From contig CAWBSE010000004.1 in the NCBI GenBank assembly GCA_963791425.1, positions 1-64,000 of the forward strand: 64,000 bases of DNA, read 5' to 3'. Below are positions 1 through 8,827 of the stretch, one piece after another (the first letter of the stretch is position 1; every line of letters begins with the position of its first letter). The notes beneath the pieces are model-generated. The model saw only the letters and a list, made by a program, of their open reading frames with translations. It did no database searches and was not told where the DNA came from. The DNA comes from DATBLE01 sp963791425 (GTDB taxonomy: Bacteria > Actinomycetota > Thermoleophilia > Gaiellales > Gaiellaceae). A program made the position numbers and the translations under genes.

Positions 1-2488
1 TCTGCCAGAGGGCTCAGGCTTAACTGACTCGATCGGGCGAGCAGGGTCGCCGCGTAGGCAATCGCGGCGTCCAGCCCCATCACTTGGCCGGCCTTGATCT
101 CTTCGTCGAGATCGGAGTCGTCGAGTGCGCCGTGAAGCATCCCCAGTGGGAAAGCGATGGCGTCCCGCTCGAATTGCGACTGCATGAAGCCGATCTCGGC
201 TCGGAGACGCGTCTCGGCTCCGATCAGGCGTGCAGCCGCCCGCGGCTTCCCCCGTAATGCCGCGATGGCGGCGACCTCTTCGATCAGGTCGGCGAGCTCT
301 TCGATCGATCCGAGCTGCTGTGCCAGCTTGAGCGCTTCGGTCAAGTCCGCGGTGGCTTCGATCAGCCGTCCGCTGCGTCGTGACGCGACCGCGCGGCTTC
401 CGATCGCAGTCGCGAGGTGCATCTCGTTCCCCGCGCGCCCAATCTCGACGGCTTCATCGAACAGAGTGGTGGCTGTCCCGATGTCGCCCTCGTGGAGTGC
501 GATCCAGCCGAGGTTGACAACCGCGCGCCCGACTGCGGTGCTGTCTCCTGCGTCGCGCGCAACATCGCGACTCTGCTCGATCCAGCTGCGAGCGGACAGT
601 AGTCGCCGGCGTAGATCTTGGCGGCGCCGACGTGGTTCAGGGCCGCCGAAATCTGCCGCGCGTCGCTGGTCTGGCGTGCGAAGGCGAGGTGCTCCTCGGC
701 GTAAGCCATTCCCGCGTGGAAGTCGCCTTGCTTGTTGGCGAACTCGGCAGCCGCGCTGAGCGCGGCGGCGCGCCGATCACCTGCCAAGCCCGGAGACGCC
801 AGAGCCCGTGACATCCACAGTCTGCCCTCCGCCCAGTAGCCGCAAACGCGCCAGAACGGCGCGAGCGCCAGAGCAAGGCGAACCTCGATCCGCTCCTGCC
901 CCGTTTCGCGAGCCCGGACTAGGGCGGCTCGTAGGTTGTCGTGCTCTGCCTGTAGGCGCGGTAGCCAGTCGAGGTGACCGACGCCGTCGACCAGCGCCAG
1001 CTGTGCGGATTCGGCGAGGCGGCTGTAGTAGTCGCTGTGCTGTTGGATAGCTCGCGCCTCTTCCGCGCCTGCGCGGAGCTGCTCGAGCGCGTACTCGCGG
1101 ATCGTCTCGAGCATCCAGAACCGCTCTCCGGAGTGCCGAACGAGGTTCTTCTCCACAAGGGACTGCAAGGTGTCGAGGTCAGCCGCTGCAACCTCCTCCG
1201 CCGCGTCGAGGGTGCTACCGCCGACGAAGACGGCGAGCCGCGCAAACAACCCTTGCTCGTCTCGCGTCAAGAGGTCGTGCGACCAGTCGATCGTCGCCCG
1301 CAGCGTCCTTTGGCGCTCCGGCGCGTCCCGTGGTCCGCCGCTCAGGAACGGCAGTCGCTGCTCGAGTCGCTCGAGGATCTGTTCCGGCGAGAGCACCCGT
1401 GTCCGCGCGGCTGCAAGCTCGGTCGCCAGAGGCAGGCAGTCGAGCCGCCGACAAATGGCCCGCACCGTGTCCGCCGACGCGGCTTTGAAAGCGCGGTCCG
1501 AGAAGAGAGCGACCGCGTCGTCCTCTGACAACGACGGAACCGCGTACTCGCGCTCTCCGATGAGCCGCAACGGCTCGCGGCTGGTGACGAGCAGCCGCAG
1601 ATTCGGACATCTTTGCACGACACCGGCGAGCTCCCCGGCGGCGTCGGCGACGTGCTCGAAATTGTCGAACAGCACCAGCAAGCGCTTGTCGCCCAGCTGA
1701 TCGGCGACGTCGCCCTGCAGACGGAGCTGTTGCCTCGCCTGATCAAGAACCAGCGTTGGATCGCGTAGTGATGCCAACGGCACCCACCACACGCCGTCCG
1801 GGTACGCATCGCCGCAGGCTCCAGCGGCAGCAAGGGCAAGCCGCGTCTTGCCCGTCCCGCCAGCTCCTGTGAGCGTCAGGATGCGCACATCGTCTCGGGC
1901 GAGTAGTTCGATGACTTGTGCCAACTCATCGTCGCGGCCGAGAAACGGCGTCGCGGGAACGGGAAGGTTGGTCTGGTACAGGGTGTTCAGTGGCGGGAAC
2001 GCGTCGCCGCCAAGCTGAAAGATCCGCTCCGGCGCTGAGAGGTCCTTCAGCCGGTGTTCGCCGAGATCTCGTACGTCGATGTCGGTCAAGTCGCGCGCCG
2101 CACGTGACAGCAGTACCTGCCCGCCCGAACCACACGCTGCGATCCGTGCGGCTCGGTGCACATCGGCCCCCACGTAGCCTTCGTCCGTGGCGAGCGGTGT
2201 TCCCGTGTGCAACCCCATTCGCACACGCACCGGACTTGTCGCGAGTGCGGCTTGTGCCTCAACGGCCGCGGCAACTGCGCCAGGGGCCGTCGGGAAGGCG
2301 ACGAAGAACGAGTCCCCCTGCGTATCAACCTCGACCCCACCGTGCCGCTCAAACGCTGCCCGAAGCACGTCGCGGTGGGCGGCCAGTACCTCCGCATACT
2401 GTTCCGCGCCGAGCTCGTGCAGCAGCCGCGTCGATCCCTCGACGTCCGTGAACAGGAACGTAACCGTTCCGCGCGGCAGGTCGCGCAC
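1..2488 (-). pseudogene. Class III nucleotidyl cyclase-STAND ATPase-TPR regulator, frameshifted and cut by window edge
   Basis: Signalling protein. The N-terminal class III adenylate/guanylate cyclase domain (about residues 5-165) keeps both metal-binding aspartates, Asp15 in FTDVEGST and Asp59 in DTQGDSFF. A STAND/NB-ARC ATPase follows, with P-loop GAGGTGKTRL near residue 210 and LLVLFDNFEHV as Walker B, then helical TPR-like repeats. The first frame stops at 362. Coding continues in another minus frame from about 600 down to base 1, reading SARSWIEQSRDVARDAGD and later LIGAETRLRAEIGFMQ, as such proteins normally do. One missing base near 598-601 explains the break. The start is GTG at 2488, just before FLFTDVEGST. 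This is either a sequencing indel or recent inactivation. The 3' end lies outside the window. Input signal and output are unknown. Confidence 0.85.
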
Positions 2489-2647
2489 AGCGACAGAGAC
2501 TAGCCCCCGCGGGTCGTGAAGTTCTACAGCGCCGTCAGACCGTGGCGCCGTCAGTTGTTCAACCTGGAGTGCAACAGAGATTGTTCGGCCAGTTGCTGTC
2601 CCGAGACAGAACGCGCCGACCTGGACCCATGGGCTGTACCTCGGGCC

Positions 2648-2684
2648 GACCTCCTGGTCGTGTCTCAGAGGCGACCTCCTGGTT
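2648..2684 (+). repeat. Tandem pair of the GACCTCCTGGT element
   Basis: Two copies of a short unit lie 25 bp apart at 2648-2659 and 2673-2684. Each contains GACCTCCTGGT followed by YGTCTCA. This 11-mer recurs at eight other intergenic places in the window, always on the plus strand. The surrounding gap (2489-2741) holds no credible gene. Confidence 0.6.
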
Positions 2685-2741
2685 GTCTCAAAGGAACTAG
2701 TCGAGCGACACGCACCTGTTGCACGTTTATAGCCTGGGCGG

Positions 2742-2946
2742 GTGGGGTTTACCGTCGATGACGCTCGCGTCTACATCGCCGAGGTTCGCTGGCAGTACGC
2801 GAAGACGATGCCTCAGTGGCCACACGAGTACACCGTGCGTGAGTGGCGGGTAGATCTTGAGCGGGAGTTCCTCGAGTTCGTCCTGCTGATCCGTCAGGGG
2901 AATCCCGCACGACCGGATCCACTTCGAGTCGTTCGACTTCCGCTGA
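2742..2946 (+). pseudogene. Frameshifted small conserved hypothetical protein
   Basis: A GTG-started frame reads VYIAEVRWQYAKTMPQWPHE and then EREFLEFVLLIRQ. This resembles a recurrent small bacterial hypothetical family with the KTMPQ.PHEYT signature; the match is from memory and the family is unnamed. After LLIRQ the family-like continuation GIPHDRIHFESFDFR and its stop are in the next frame, so one base has been gained near 2897. The result would be about 67 residues. No function can be assigned. It points divergently from the cyclase gene. Confidence 0.45.
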
Positions 2947-3002
2947 CGCGGGCACGGTGACAGAAACCGACATTCGCCCACGGCCCTCCAGCAAGCCTCT
3001 CC

Positions 3003-3744
3003 CTAACCGAGGAGCGTGCGGTGGAGCTCCATGCGTGGCGGGAGAGGGCGCCGTGCCCAGCTCCTCTCTGAGCAGCGTGCGCAACTGGTCGTAGACGTGC
3101 AGCGCCTCGGCACGGTTGTCCCGTGCGGCCAGCACTTCCATGAGGTATCGGTAGCCGCTCTCGCGGAAGGGAGCCCGCCGGACGAGCGAGCGCGCCGAGC
3201 GCTCGGCGGTGTCCAGCTCCCCGCCGCCGATCCGGAGGCTCGCGTGCGCGACGAGCTCGAGCGACGCGCAGATAGGTGCCTTCCAGCAGGCGCCGCCGAT
3301 CCTCGATCCACGGCGCGTCCTCGCCGGCGACGAACGGCCGGATCGGCGATGTGCTGGGCGACTCCGAGCGGCGACCCAGGTTGCGGGCCAGTCGGAGCGC
3401 GCGTGCGCAGCCTCGGCGCGATGGAGCGCCCCGCCGGCCGCCTCGGCGTCGATCCACGCATCGTCGGCGAGGGCCAATCTGAGTTCGCTGCGTCCCTCGA
3501 GCCGGCCCTGCCCGACGACCCGGCGGAGCTTGGAGACGAGCGCGCTCAGCGCCGAGTCCGGCGCGGCTGGCAGCCCGTCCGGCCAGACGGCGTCCATCAG
3601 CTCCGCGCGGGAGGCGGCGCGCAACCGGTTCGCCGCGAGGTAGGCGAACAGCAGCCGTCCCTGCCGGCCGGGCAGCTCGCCCTCGACGCGCCTCCCATCC
3701 AGGGTGGCGACGACTCGGCCGCACAGCTGGATGCGAGTGCCCAA
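3003..3744 (-). pseudogene. BTAD/SARP-family transcriptional regulator, multiply frameshifted
   Basis: The N-terminal part reads RIQLCGRVVATLDGRRVEG and then AELMDAVWPDG, the winged-helix DNA-binding segment of BTAD (AfsR/SARP-type) activators. The helical BTAD domain follows but changes frame repeatedly: RSDWPATWVAAR in one frame, VAQHIADPAV in a second, FVAGEDAPWIEDRRRLLEG in a third, then back to the first for LELVAHASLRIGGGELD through HVYDQLRTLLREELG, and finally MELHRTLLG before the stop. At least three frameshifts are needed, so decay is more likely than one read error. Intact length would be about 247 residues, a stand-alone BTAD regulator. A TTG at 3744 is the likely start. It is divergent from the DsrE gene. 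Confidence 0.75.
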
Positions 3745-3790
3745 GGTCGCGCCAAGGTTACGGCAAGGCGGCCGGTGCACACTCCCGTCG

Positions 3791-4153
3791 ATGGCCACGC
3801 TGCTCGTCCACGTGACGCACGGACCCGAGTCTCCGACCCGCGCCGCGCTCGGCTTCCTGGTCGCGCGGACGGCGCTGGAGGAGGGGCACGACGTCACGTT
3901 GTTCCTCGCCGGAGACGCGGTTCAGCTGCTCCGCGACGCCGTCCTCGACAACCTCAGTGGACTCGGCACCGGGAGTCTGCGAGATTCGTACGAGGCGATC
4001 GTCGCAGGCGGAGGCCGGTTCTACCTATCCGGAATGTCCAGCAAGGGCCGAGGTGTCACGGAGGCCGACCTCGACGGAAAGCCCGCCGAGCTGGCGCCGC
4101 CGGCCCGGCTCGTCCAGCTCGCGGTCGAGAGCGACAGCACCCTGACCTACTAG
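3791..4153 (+). CDS. DsrE/DsrF-like family protein
   Basis: 120 residues, start ATG at 3791. It opens with the Rossmann-like strand MATLLVHVTHGPESPTRAAL and continues HDVTLFLAGDAVQLL, typical of the DsrE/DsrF/YchN fold. Members form cytosolic oligomers and in some pathways relay sulfur on a conserved cysteine. No cysteine is visible here, so a sulfur-carrier role is unlikely and the biochemical role is open. It is followed after 12 bp, with a strong AGGAGGAGG ribosome site, by the DUF1059-like gene, so the two probably form one operon ending in the hairpin at 4344. Confidence 0.7.
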   Translation: MATLLVHVTHGPESPTRAALGFLVARTALEEGHDVTLFLAGDAVQLLRDAVLDNLSGLGTGSLRDSYEAIVAGGGRFYLSGMSSKGRGVTEADLDGKPAELAPPARLVQLAVESDSTLTY

Positions 4154-4165
4154 GAGGAGGAAGAG

Positions 4166-4342
4166 ATGGAGCCTGAAAACGCCATGCCGAAGGTGATCAA
4201 CTGCGAGTGCGGCGAGGTCGTCCGCGCCGGAAGCGACGACGAGCTCGTCCAGAAGGTCGAGGAGCACGTCGGCCAGGCACACCCTGAGCTCGTCGGGAAG
4301 ATGTCCCGCGACGACATCCTCGCCATGGCCGAGGAGGCCTGA
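4166..4342 (+). CDS. Small DUF1059-like protein
   Basis: 58 residues. ATG at 4166 is preceded by TAGGAGGAGGAAGAG, an excellent ribosome site. The protein reads KVINCECGEVVRAGSDDELV and ends EEA after HVGQAHPELV. The CxCG, DDEL and H-x(3-4)-H arrangement matches the DUF1059 family of very small, function-unknown, possibly metal-binding proteins. It sits directly behind the DsrE-like gene. Confidence 0.75.
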   Translation: MEPENAMPKVINCECGEVVRAGSDDELVQKVEEHVGQAHPELVGKMSRDDILAMAEEA

Positions 4343-4343
4343 T

Positions 4344-4362
4344 CCGCCCGTTCAACGGGCGG
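4344..4362 (+). terminator. Hairpin terminator after the DsrE/DUF1059 operon
   Basis: CCGCCCG and CGGGCGG form a perfect stem around TTCAA, two bases after the DUF1059 stop. No T-run follows, so this is a GC-rich hairpin rather than a canonical intrinsic terminator. Confidence 0.5.
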
Positions 4363-4567
4363 TTCGCCAGGTCGTGGCCGAGTGCCGCGATGGTCGCGGG
4401 CGGGGCGCTCAATATCGGGTTGTGGCCGTGCCGGGGCTAGCGAACGCGCGAAACGGAACGTCCCTTCCGCGCGGCACGTGAGGACGGTGGTCGTATCTCG
4501 GCGGGGCGTCGTGCCCCGGCTGTCGTTCTTATCTTCGTCTTAGGCTGCTGTGATCCACTCCGTCCAG

Positions 4568-5200
4568 ATGCGTGGACGTACCGTTGTTCCGGCTCTGGCA
4601 ACGATCGCCCTGACGGTTGCCCTCACCAGCGGCTGTGGGGGATCCAGTGGGTCGGCTCAGGTCGCGCAGCTCGCCACAACCCCCAGCACAACGACCGAGC
4701 CAGGTGGGACGACACCGACGGCGACGACGCAGGACTTCCAGTCTGCGGTTCTCGCGTACACGGGCTGTCTGCGTAGTCACGGCTTCCAGATCGCCGATCC
4801 GGACTTCTCCGGAGGGGCGGGCTCGGGCAGAGGATTGTTCGGCCAGTTGCGCGCCGACCGCAACAACCCGAAGTTCAAGAAGGCGGACGCCCAGTGCCGT
4901 TCGCTGCTCGCCGCCTCGAGGCCGCAGATCAGTACCGCGCGGCGGCAGCAGTTCCAGGATGCGGCGCTGAAGTTCGCCCAGTGCATGCGCAAGAACGGGG
5001 TTGACGTTCCCGACCCGAACTTCTCGCAGGGCGGCGGCGCAGGGGGCGGAGGGCTCTTCGGCGGCAGTGGGCTGAACCGCAACGACCCGAAGGTGCAGAA
5101 GGCGACGCAGGTCTGCCGCAAGGTGTTCACGAATGCCGGCCTGGGCGGCGGCCGCTTCGGCGGCGGCGGCGGGGGTGCACCGCCCGGACAGCCGGGCTAG
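4568..5200 (+). CDS. Secreted lipoprotein with duplicated Cys-containing repeat, first gene of exporter operon
   Basis: 210 residues from ATG 4568. A hydrophobic signal segment ends in the lipobox LTSGC, so the protein is probably lipid-anchored outside the membrane. A Thr/Pro/Ser-rich spacer leads to two copies of a ~60-residue unit. The first contains VLAYTGCLRSHGFQIADPDF and the second ALKFAQCMRKNGVDVPDPNF; each ends in a Q/DxxCR motif. Each unit has two cysteines that could pair. The tail is Gly-rich. The stop overlaps the GTG start of the adaptor by one base, so translation is coupled. Such lipoproteins often accompany MacAB-like operons in actinobacteria, and substrate binding is a guess. 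Confidence 0.75.
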   Translation: MRGRTVVPALATIALTVALTSGCGGSSGSAQVAQLATTPSTTTEPGGTTPTATTQDFQSAVLAYTGCLRSHGFQIADPDFSGGAGSGRGLFGQLRADRNNPKFKKADAQCRSLLAASRPQISTARRQQFQDAALKFAQCMRKNGVDVPDPNFSQGGGAGGGGLFGGSGLNRNDPKVQKATQVCRKVFTNAGLGGGRFGGGGGGAPPGQPG

Positions 5201-6354
5201 TGAGCACCGCGGCCACCGCCCCCGACACCGGCACGAGGCCGTTCTACAGACGGCACCTGGTCGTGCTGATCGTCGTCGGCGTACTCGTGGCTATCGCGAT
5301 CGCTGCCGGCCTGTGGCTGGCGTACGGGCGGTCAGACGCCGGCGCTGCTTCGGGGAGCGCATCGGTGCAGACGACTCTTACGAGGGTCGAGCGGCGGGAC
5401 ATGGCCGAGACGCAGACGTTCGCCGGAACGCTCGGCTACACGGACGACCGCCCGATCTCCACCGGACTGGCAGGAACGATCACGAGCATCGCCCCCGAGG
5501 GTGCGATCCGGAAACGCGGCCAGCTTCTGTTCCGGGTCGACAACGCGCCCGTGGTGCTCATGTACGGGACCACTCCCGCCTGGCGTGCGCTCTCGACGAG
5601 CTCGACCGACGGCCCCGACATTCGAGAGCTCGAGCAGAACCTCGTCGCGCTCGGCTACGACCCGAACCACGACATCACGATCGACGACAGCTACACCGCG
5701 GCGACCGCGGCCGCCGTCGACCGCTGGCAGGCGGCACTCGGTGTGACGCAAACCGGCACTGTTGCGCTCGGCGACGTGGTCTTCCTGCCCGGCCCGCGCC
5801 GCATCGGCCAGCTGAGCGCGCCCAAAGGCTCGTCCGTCCAGGCAGGGGCCACGGTGATGAACACCACGGCGACCAAGCAGCAAGTGACCGTTCAGCTGGA
5901 CACGACCGACCAGACCCTCGCCGTTGCCGGTCGACGCGTCACGATCGACCTTCCCGACGGCTCGGCGGTGCCCGGGCGAATCGCAGCGATCGGCACGGTC
6001 GCACAAGCGGCAGCCACGACATCCGACACCGGTGGCGGCAGCACCAGCGGTTCGAGCAGCACGACGGCGACCCCGACGGTCGAGGTCGATATCGCGTTGC
6101 TGGGAGTGCCGGCGAAGGCGTACGACCAGGCACCGGTCGACGTCGTTGTCCCGACCCAGGCCGCCCGCAATGTCGTCGCCGTCCCCGTTACCGCACTGCT
6201 TGCGCTCCTGGGCGGCGGCTACGCCGTCGAGGTGCCGGACGGCAACGCCACCAAGCTCGTTGCGGTCACTCCAGGCGTTTACAGCGGTGGGTACGTCGAG
6301 ATCACGCACGGCCTGCGCGCAGGCGATCGCGTCCTCGTGCCACAGCAGCAGTGA
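5200..6354 (+). CDS. Periplasmic-adaptor-like protein with peptidoglycan-binding domain (MacA/HlyD type)
   Basis: 384 residues, GTG start at 5200 overlapping the previous stop. One membrane segment near residues 20-44 (VVLIVVGVLVAIAIAAGLWL) is followed by the adaptor core with FAGTLGYTDDRPIST. A peptidoglycan-binding domain is inserted at about 145-190 (IRELEQNLVALGYDP, then TAAAVDRWQAALGV). The beta-rich C-terminal adaptor domain ends GLRAGDRVLVPQQQ. It would link the ABC transporter below to the cell wall. The stop overlaps the ATPase start by GTGA. Confidence 0.85.
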   Translation: MSTAATAPDTGTRPFYRRHLVVLIVVGVLVAIAIAAGLWLAYGRSDAGAASGSASVQTTLTRVERRDMAETQTFAGTLGYTDDRPISTGLAGTITSIAPEGAIRKRGQLLFRVDNAPVVLMYGTTPAWRALSTSSTDGPDIRELEQNLVALGYDPNHDITIDDSYTAATAAAVDRWQAALGVTQTGTVALGDVVFLPGPRRIGQLSAPKGSSVQAGATVMNTTATKQQVTVQLDTTDQTLAVAGRRVTIDLPDGSAVPGRIAAIGTVAQAAATTSDTGGGSTSGSSSTTATPTVEVDIALLGVPAKAYDQAPVDVVVPTQAARNVVAVPVTALLALLGGGYAVEVPDGNATKLVAVTPGVYSGGYVEITHGLRAGDRVLVPQQQ

Positions 6355-7034
6355 GCACTCCCGTCCTCGAGCTCGACGGCCTCGTCAAGGAGTACCCCGG
6401 AGGAGTGCAGGCGCTTCGCGGTGTCACCCTCGAGATCCAGCGGGGCGAGCTGATCGCCGTCGTCGGCCCCTCCGGCTCCGGCAAGTCGACGCTGTTGCAT
6501 GTGATGGGCACACTCGAACGACCGAGCGCCGGCACGGTTCGCGTCGATGGAGCGGACACCTCCGGGCTCTCCGATCGCGAGCTCTCCGGGGTGCGCGCGC
6601 AGAAGATCGGCTTCGTCTTCCAGCAGTTCTTTCTCGTCGACGGCATGTCGGCGCTCGACAACGTCGCGAACGGGCTGCTCTACCGCGGAGTCCCAGCCCG
6701 CGTGAGGCGCGCCAAGGCACGCGAGGCTCTGGCAAGAGTGGGTCTCGACCACCGGCTACACCACAACCCGAACACCCTCTCGGGTGGAGAGCGCCAACGC
6801 GTGGCGATCGCCCGGGCCGTGCTGGGTCGTCCGGCGATCGTCTTCGCGGACGAGCCGACCGGGAACCTCGACTCCCACGCGGGCGACGAGATCCTCGAGC
6901 TCCTGCGCGAGCTCAACGCCGACGGGACGACGATCGTCGTCGTCACCCACAACCACCAGATCGCCGAAGCGATGCCCCGGCAGGTGGAGGTACGAGACGG
7001 GCTCGTCGCCCTGGACAGCCGGAACCCTGTATGA
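6351..7034 (+). CDS. ABC transporter ATP-binding protein (MacB/LolD type)
   Basis: 227 residues, GTG start at 6351 inside GTGA. Walker A is GPSGSGKST at residues 39-47. The ABC signature is LSGGERQRVAIARA, Walker B is IVFADEPT, the D-loop is GNLDS and the switch His is in VVVTHNHQ. These features and the VRAQKIGFVFQQF Q-loop region place it with MacB/LolD/FtsE-type ATPases, which drive mechanotransmission rather than classic import. It pairs with the permease that overlaps its stop (ATGA). Confidence 0.92.
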   Translation: MSTPVLELDGLVKEYPGGVQALRGVTLEIQRGELIAVVGPSGSGKSTLLHVMGTLERPSAGTVRVDGADTSGLSDRELSGVRAQKIGFVFQQFFLVDGMSALDNVANGLLYRGVPARVRRAKAREALARVGLDHRLHHNPNTLSGGERQRVAIARAVLGRPAIVFADEPTGNLDSHAGDEILELLRELNADGTTIVVVTHNHQIAEAMPRQVEVRDGLVALDSRNPV

Positions 7035-8221
7035 GCGAGGTGGCGGTCAGCCGGATCCTCCCCGCCGACGTCTTTCGAGTCGGCACCGTTGCCTTTCGCA
7101 CGCGCCGGATGCGCGCCGTGCTCTCCGCCCTCGGAGTCGCAATCGGGATCGCATCGATGGTCGCCGTCCTCGGGATCTCCTCATCGAGCAAGTCCAACCT
7201 GATCTCCACGCTCGACCGGCTCGGAACGAACCTGCTTCAGGTGACCGGTGGGCAGGGTCTCTTCACTGCCGGCGGCGAGTTGCCCACGACGGCCCCGTCG
7301 ATGATCGGCCGTATCGGCCCCGTCAGCAGCGTCTCGGCGGTGATCCCGGTGACGGCCAACGTGTACCGCACCGATCTGATTCCGACCGGTCAGAGCGGAG
7401 GGATCTCCGTCGTCTCCGTCGACCCGACGCTCATGAAGACTCTCGCCGGCACGCTCAGCACCGGTGTCTTCCTGAACGCGGCGACCGCGCGCTACCCGGT
7501 CACCGTGCTCGGCGCGACCGCCGCCGCCCGCCTCGGCATCGACCGCGCCGGCGTGCTCGTGTGGCTCGGCGGGCAGTGGTTCACCGTCGCAGGCATCCTC
7601 GAACCGCTCGAGCTCGCGCCCGATCTCGACTCGGCCGCTCTGATCGGGCAGCCGATCGCCCAGTCGCTACTCGGGGCGACGACAACGCCGTCGACCATCT
7701 ACGTCCGCGCGACTCCACAGTCGGTCGACGACGTCTCCAGCGTCCTTCCGGCCACGACCAACCCACCCGCCCCCGAAGAAGTCTCCGTGAGCCGCCCCTC
7801 CGACGCGCTCGCTGCGCGTTCGGCGGTGAACACCTCATACACCGCGCTCTTCCTCGGCCTCGGCGCAATCGCACTCCTGGTCGGTGGCGTCGGGATCGCG
7901 AACATGATGGTCATCTCCGTGCTCGAACGGCGCTCTGAGATCGGGCTTCGGCGGGCCCTGGGTGCGACCAAGCGTCACATCTGGGGCCAGTTCCTCACCG
8001 AGTCGGCGCTCATCGGCCTGCTGGGCGGCCTCGCCGGGATCGGCACGGGCGTCCTCGCCACGGCCGCGTACGCCTCCAGCCGCGGGTGGGCCGTCGTCGT
8101 CCCGAACTACGCGATCCTCGGCGGCCTCGCCGCGGCACTGGCCATCGGCGCGCTCGCCGGGCTCTATCCCGCGATCCGCGCCGCCCGCATGTCGCCGACC
8201 GAAGCGCTCCGGACGACCTGA
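7031..8221 (+). CDS. FtsX/MacB-type ABC transporter permease
   Basis: 396 residues from ATG 7031. An N-terminal membrane helix (about 30-48, LSALGVAIGIASMVAVLGI) is followed by a large extracytoplasmic MacB core domain. Three C-terminal helices begin at about 275 (TALFLGLGAIALLVGGVGIA), 330 and 360. The coupling motif ISVLERRSEIGLRRALGATK is typical of MacB permeases, and the C-terminus YPAIRAARMSPTEALRTT is family-characteristic. With the three genes before it this forms a four-gene efflux or export system; the substrate (peptide, macrolide or lipid) is unknown. Confidence 0.9.
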   Translation: MSEVAVSRILPADVFRVGTVAFRTRRMRAVLSALGVAIGIASMVAVLGISSSSKSNLISTLDRLGTNLLQVTGGQGLFTAGGELPTTAPSMIGRIGPVSSVSAVIPVTANVYRTDLIPTGQSGGISVVSVDPTLMKTLAGTLSTGVFLNAATARYPVTVLGATAAARLGIDRAGVLVWLGGQWFTVAGILEPLELAPDLDSAALIGQPIAQSLLGATTTPSTIYVRATPQSVDDVSSVLPATTNPPAPEEVSVSRPSDALAARSAVNTSYTALFLGLGAIALLVGGVGIANMMVISVLERRSEIGLRRALGATKRHIWGQFLTESALIGLLGGLAGIGTGVLATAAYASSRGWAVVVPNYAILGGLAAALAIGALAGLYPAIRAARMSPTEALRTT

Positions 8222-8394
8222 CGCCAAACGAAGTTCCGGACGAAGCTGTGAGCGGAACGCCACGCCGCAGCCAGGTACGCCCGCGTGCGTCGGTGCGACG
8301 ATTGAACCGCGTGCGCACAGCGGTTACGGGAACCGCTGCCGCTGCCGGCGCGAACACGGCCGTCGGCTGGAACGCCCTGCCGGACGACACGACC

Positions 8395-8426
8395 GGTCGG
8401 GCAAGCGTTGCGACCTCCTGGTTGTC
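8395..8426 (+). repeat. Intergenic repeat with GACCTCCTGGTT core (copy 1)
   Basis: The 32 bases here recur almost exactly at 13737-13769, where the only difference is one extra C inside CCTCC(C)TGG. It lies in the 345-bp gap 8222-8566 after the exporter operon. The gap shows no other gene; the leader of the tiny membrane-protein gene occupies its last ~60 bases. Confidence 0.7.
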
Positions 8427-8566
8427 GATCTGGAGGTGACAGAGGCGCCGGGCGGTCGCCGACGCCCGTGCTGGGCGTATGCCAGGTCAACGGCTTGTGA
8501 TTTCCCTGCATTTGGCAGTAGTGTTTCGCTCAGCGAGAAGCCCGGGGGAGAGACGGGGCTGCGGCG

Positions 8567-8710
8567 ATGCGCAGTTTCAGGCACTACGAAGTTCGGCTGC
8601 GCCGAAGTGAGCTACTTCGTTACGTGATCGCGCGGCATTCACTCGCAGTCGTCGCTGTCGTGGCGTTCGCGTTCTTGCTGGTCGCCGCGTTCCGGGCTGT
8701 GGCGATTTAG
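8567..8710 (+). CDS. Tiny single-pass membrane protein (copy 1 of a two-member family)
   Basis: 47 residues, ATG at 8567 after GGGGGAGAG. The N-terminal basic half (SFRHYEVRLRRSELLRYVIA) is followed by one hydrophobic helix (LAVVAVVAFAFLLVAAF), so a membrane anchor with a positively charged cytoplasmic face is expected. A homologue lies at 17513-17653, sharing HYEVRLRRSE.LRYV and about 60 bases of leader. The conservation of both protein and leader argues for a real gene. Function unknown. Confidence 0.65.
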   Translation: MRSFRHYEVRLRRSELLRYVIARHSLAVVAVVAFAFLLVAAFRAVAI

Positions 8711-8827
8711 CGTTTGCGTTGGAGCGGGCGCGGCAGGGGTTCAGCGCGCAGTCGCCCGCCTACTGATTCGGGGCGATGAGCCGACCCGGGGCGAGGCCGC
8801 ACACGCGACCTCGCCCCGAACTGCGTT

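Noticed and set aside
5924..7030. Extension of the permease frame upstream of 7031
   Set aside because: The upstream part is a shadow of the adaptor and ATPase; ATG 7031 overlaps the ATPase stop and starts the permease.
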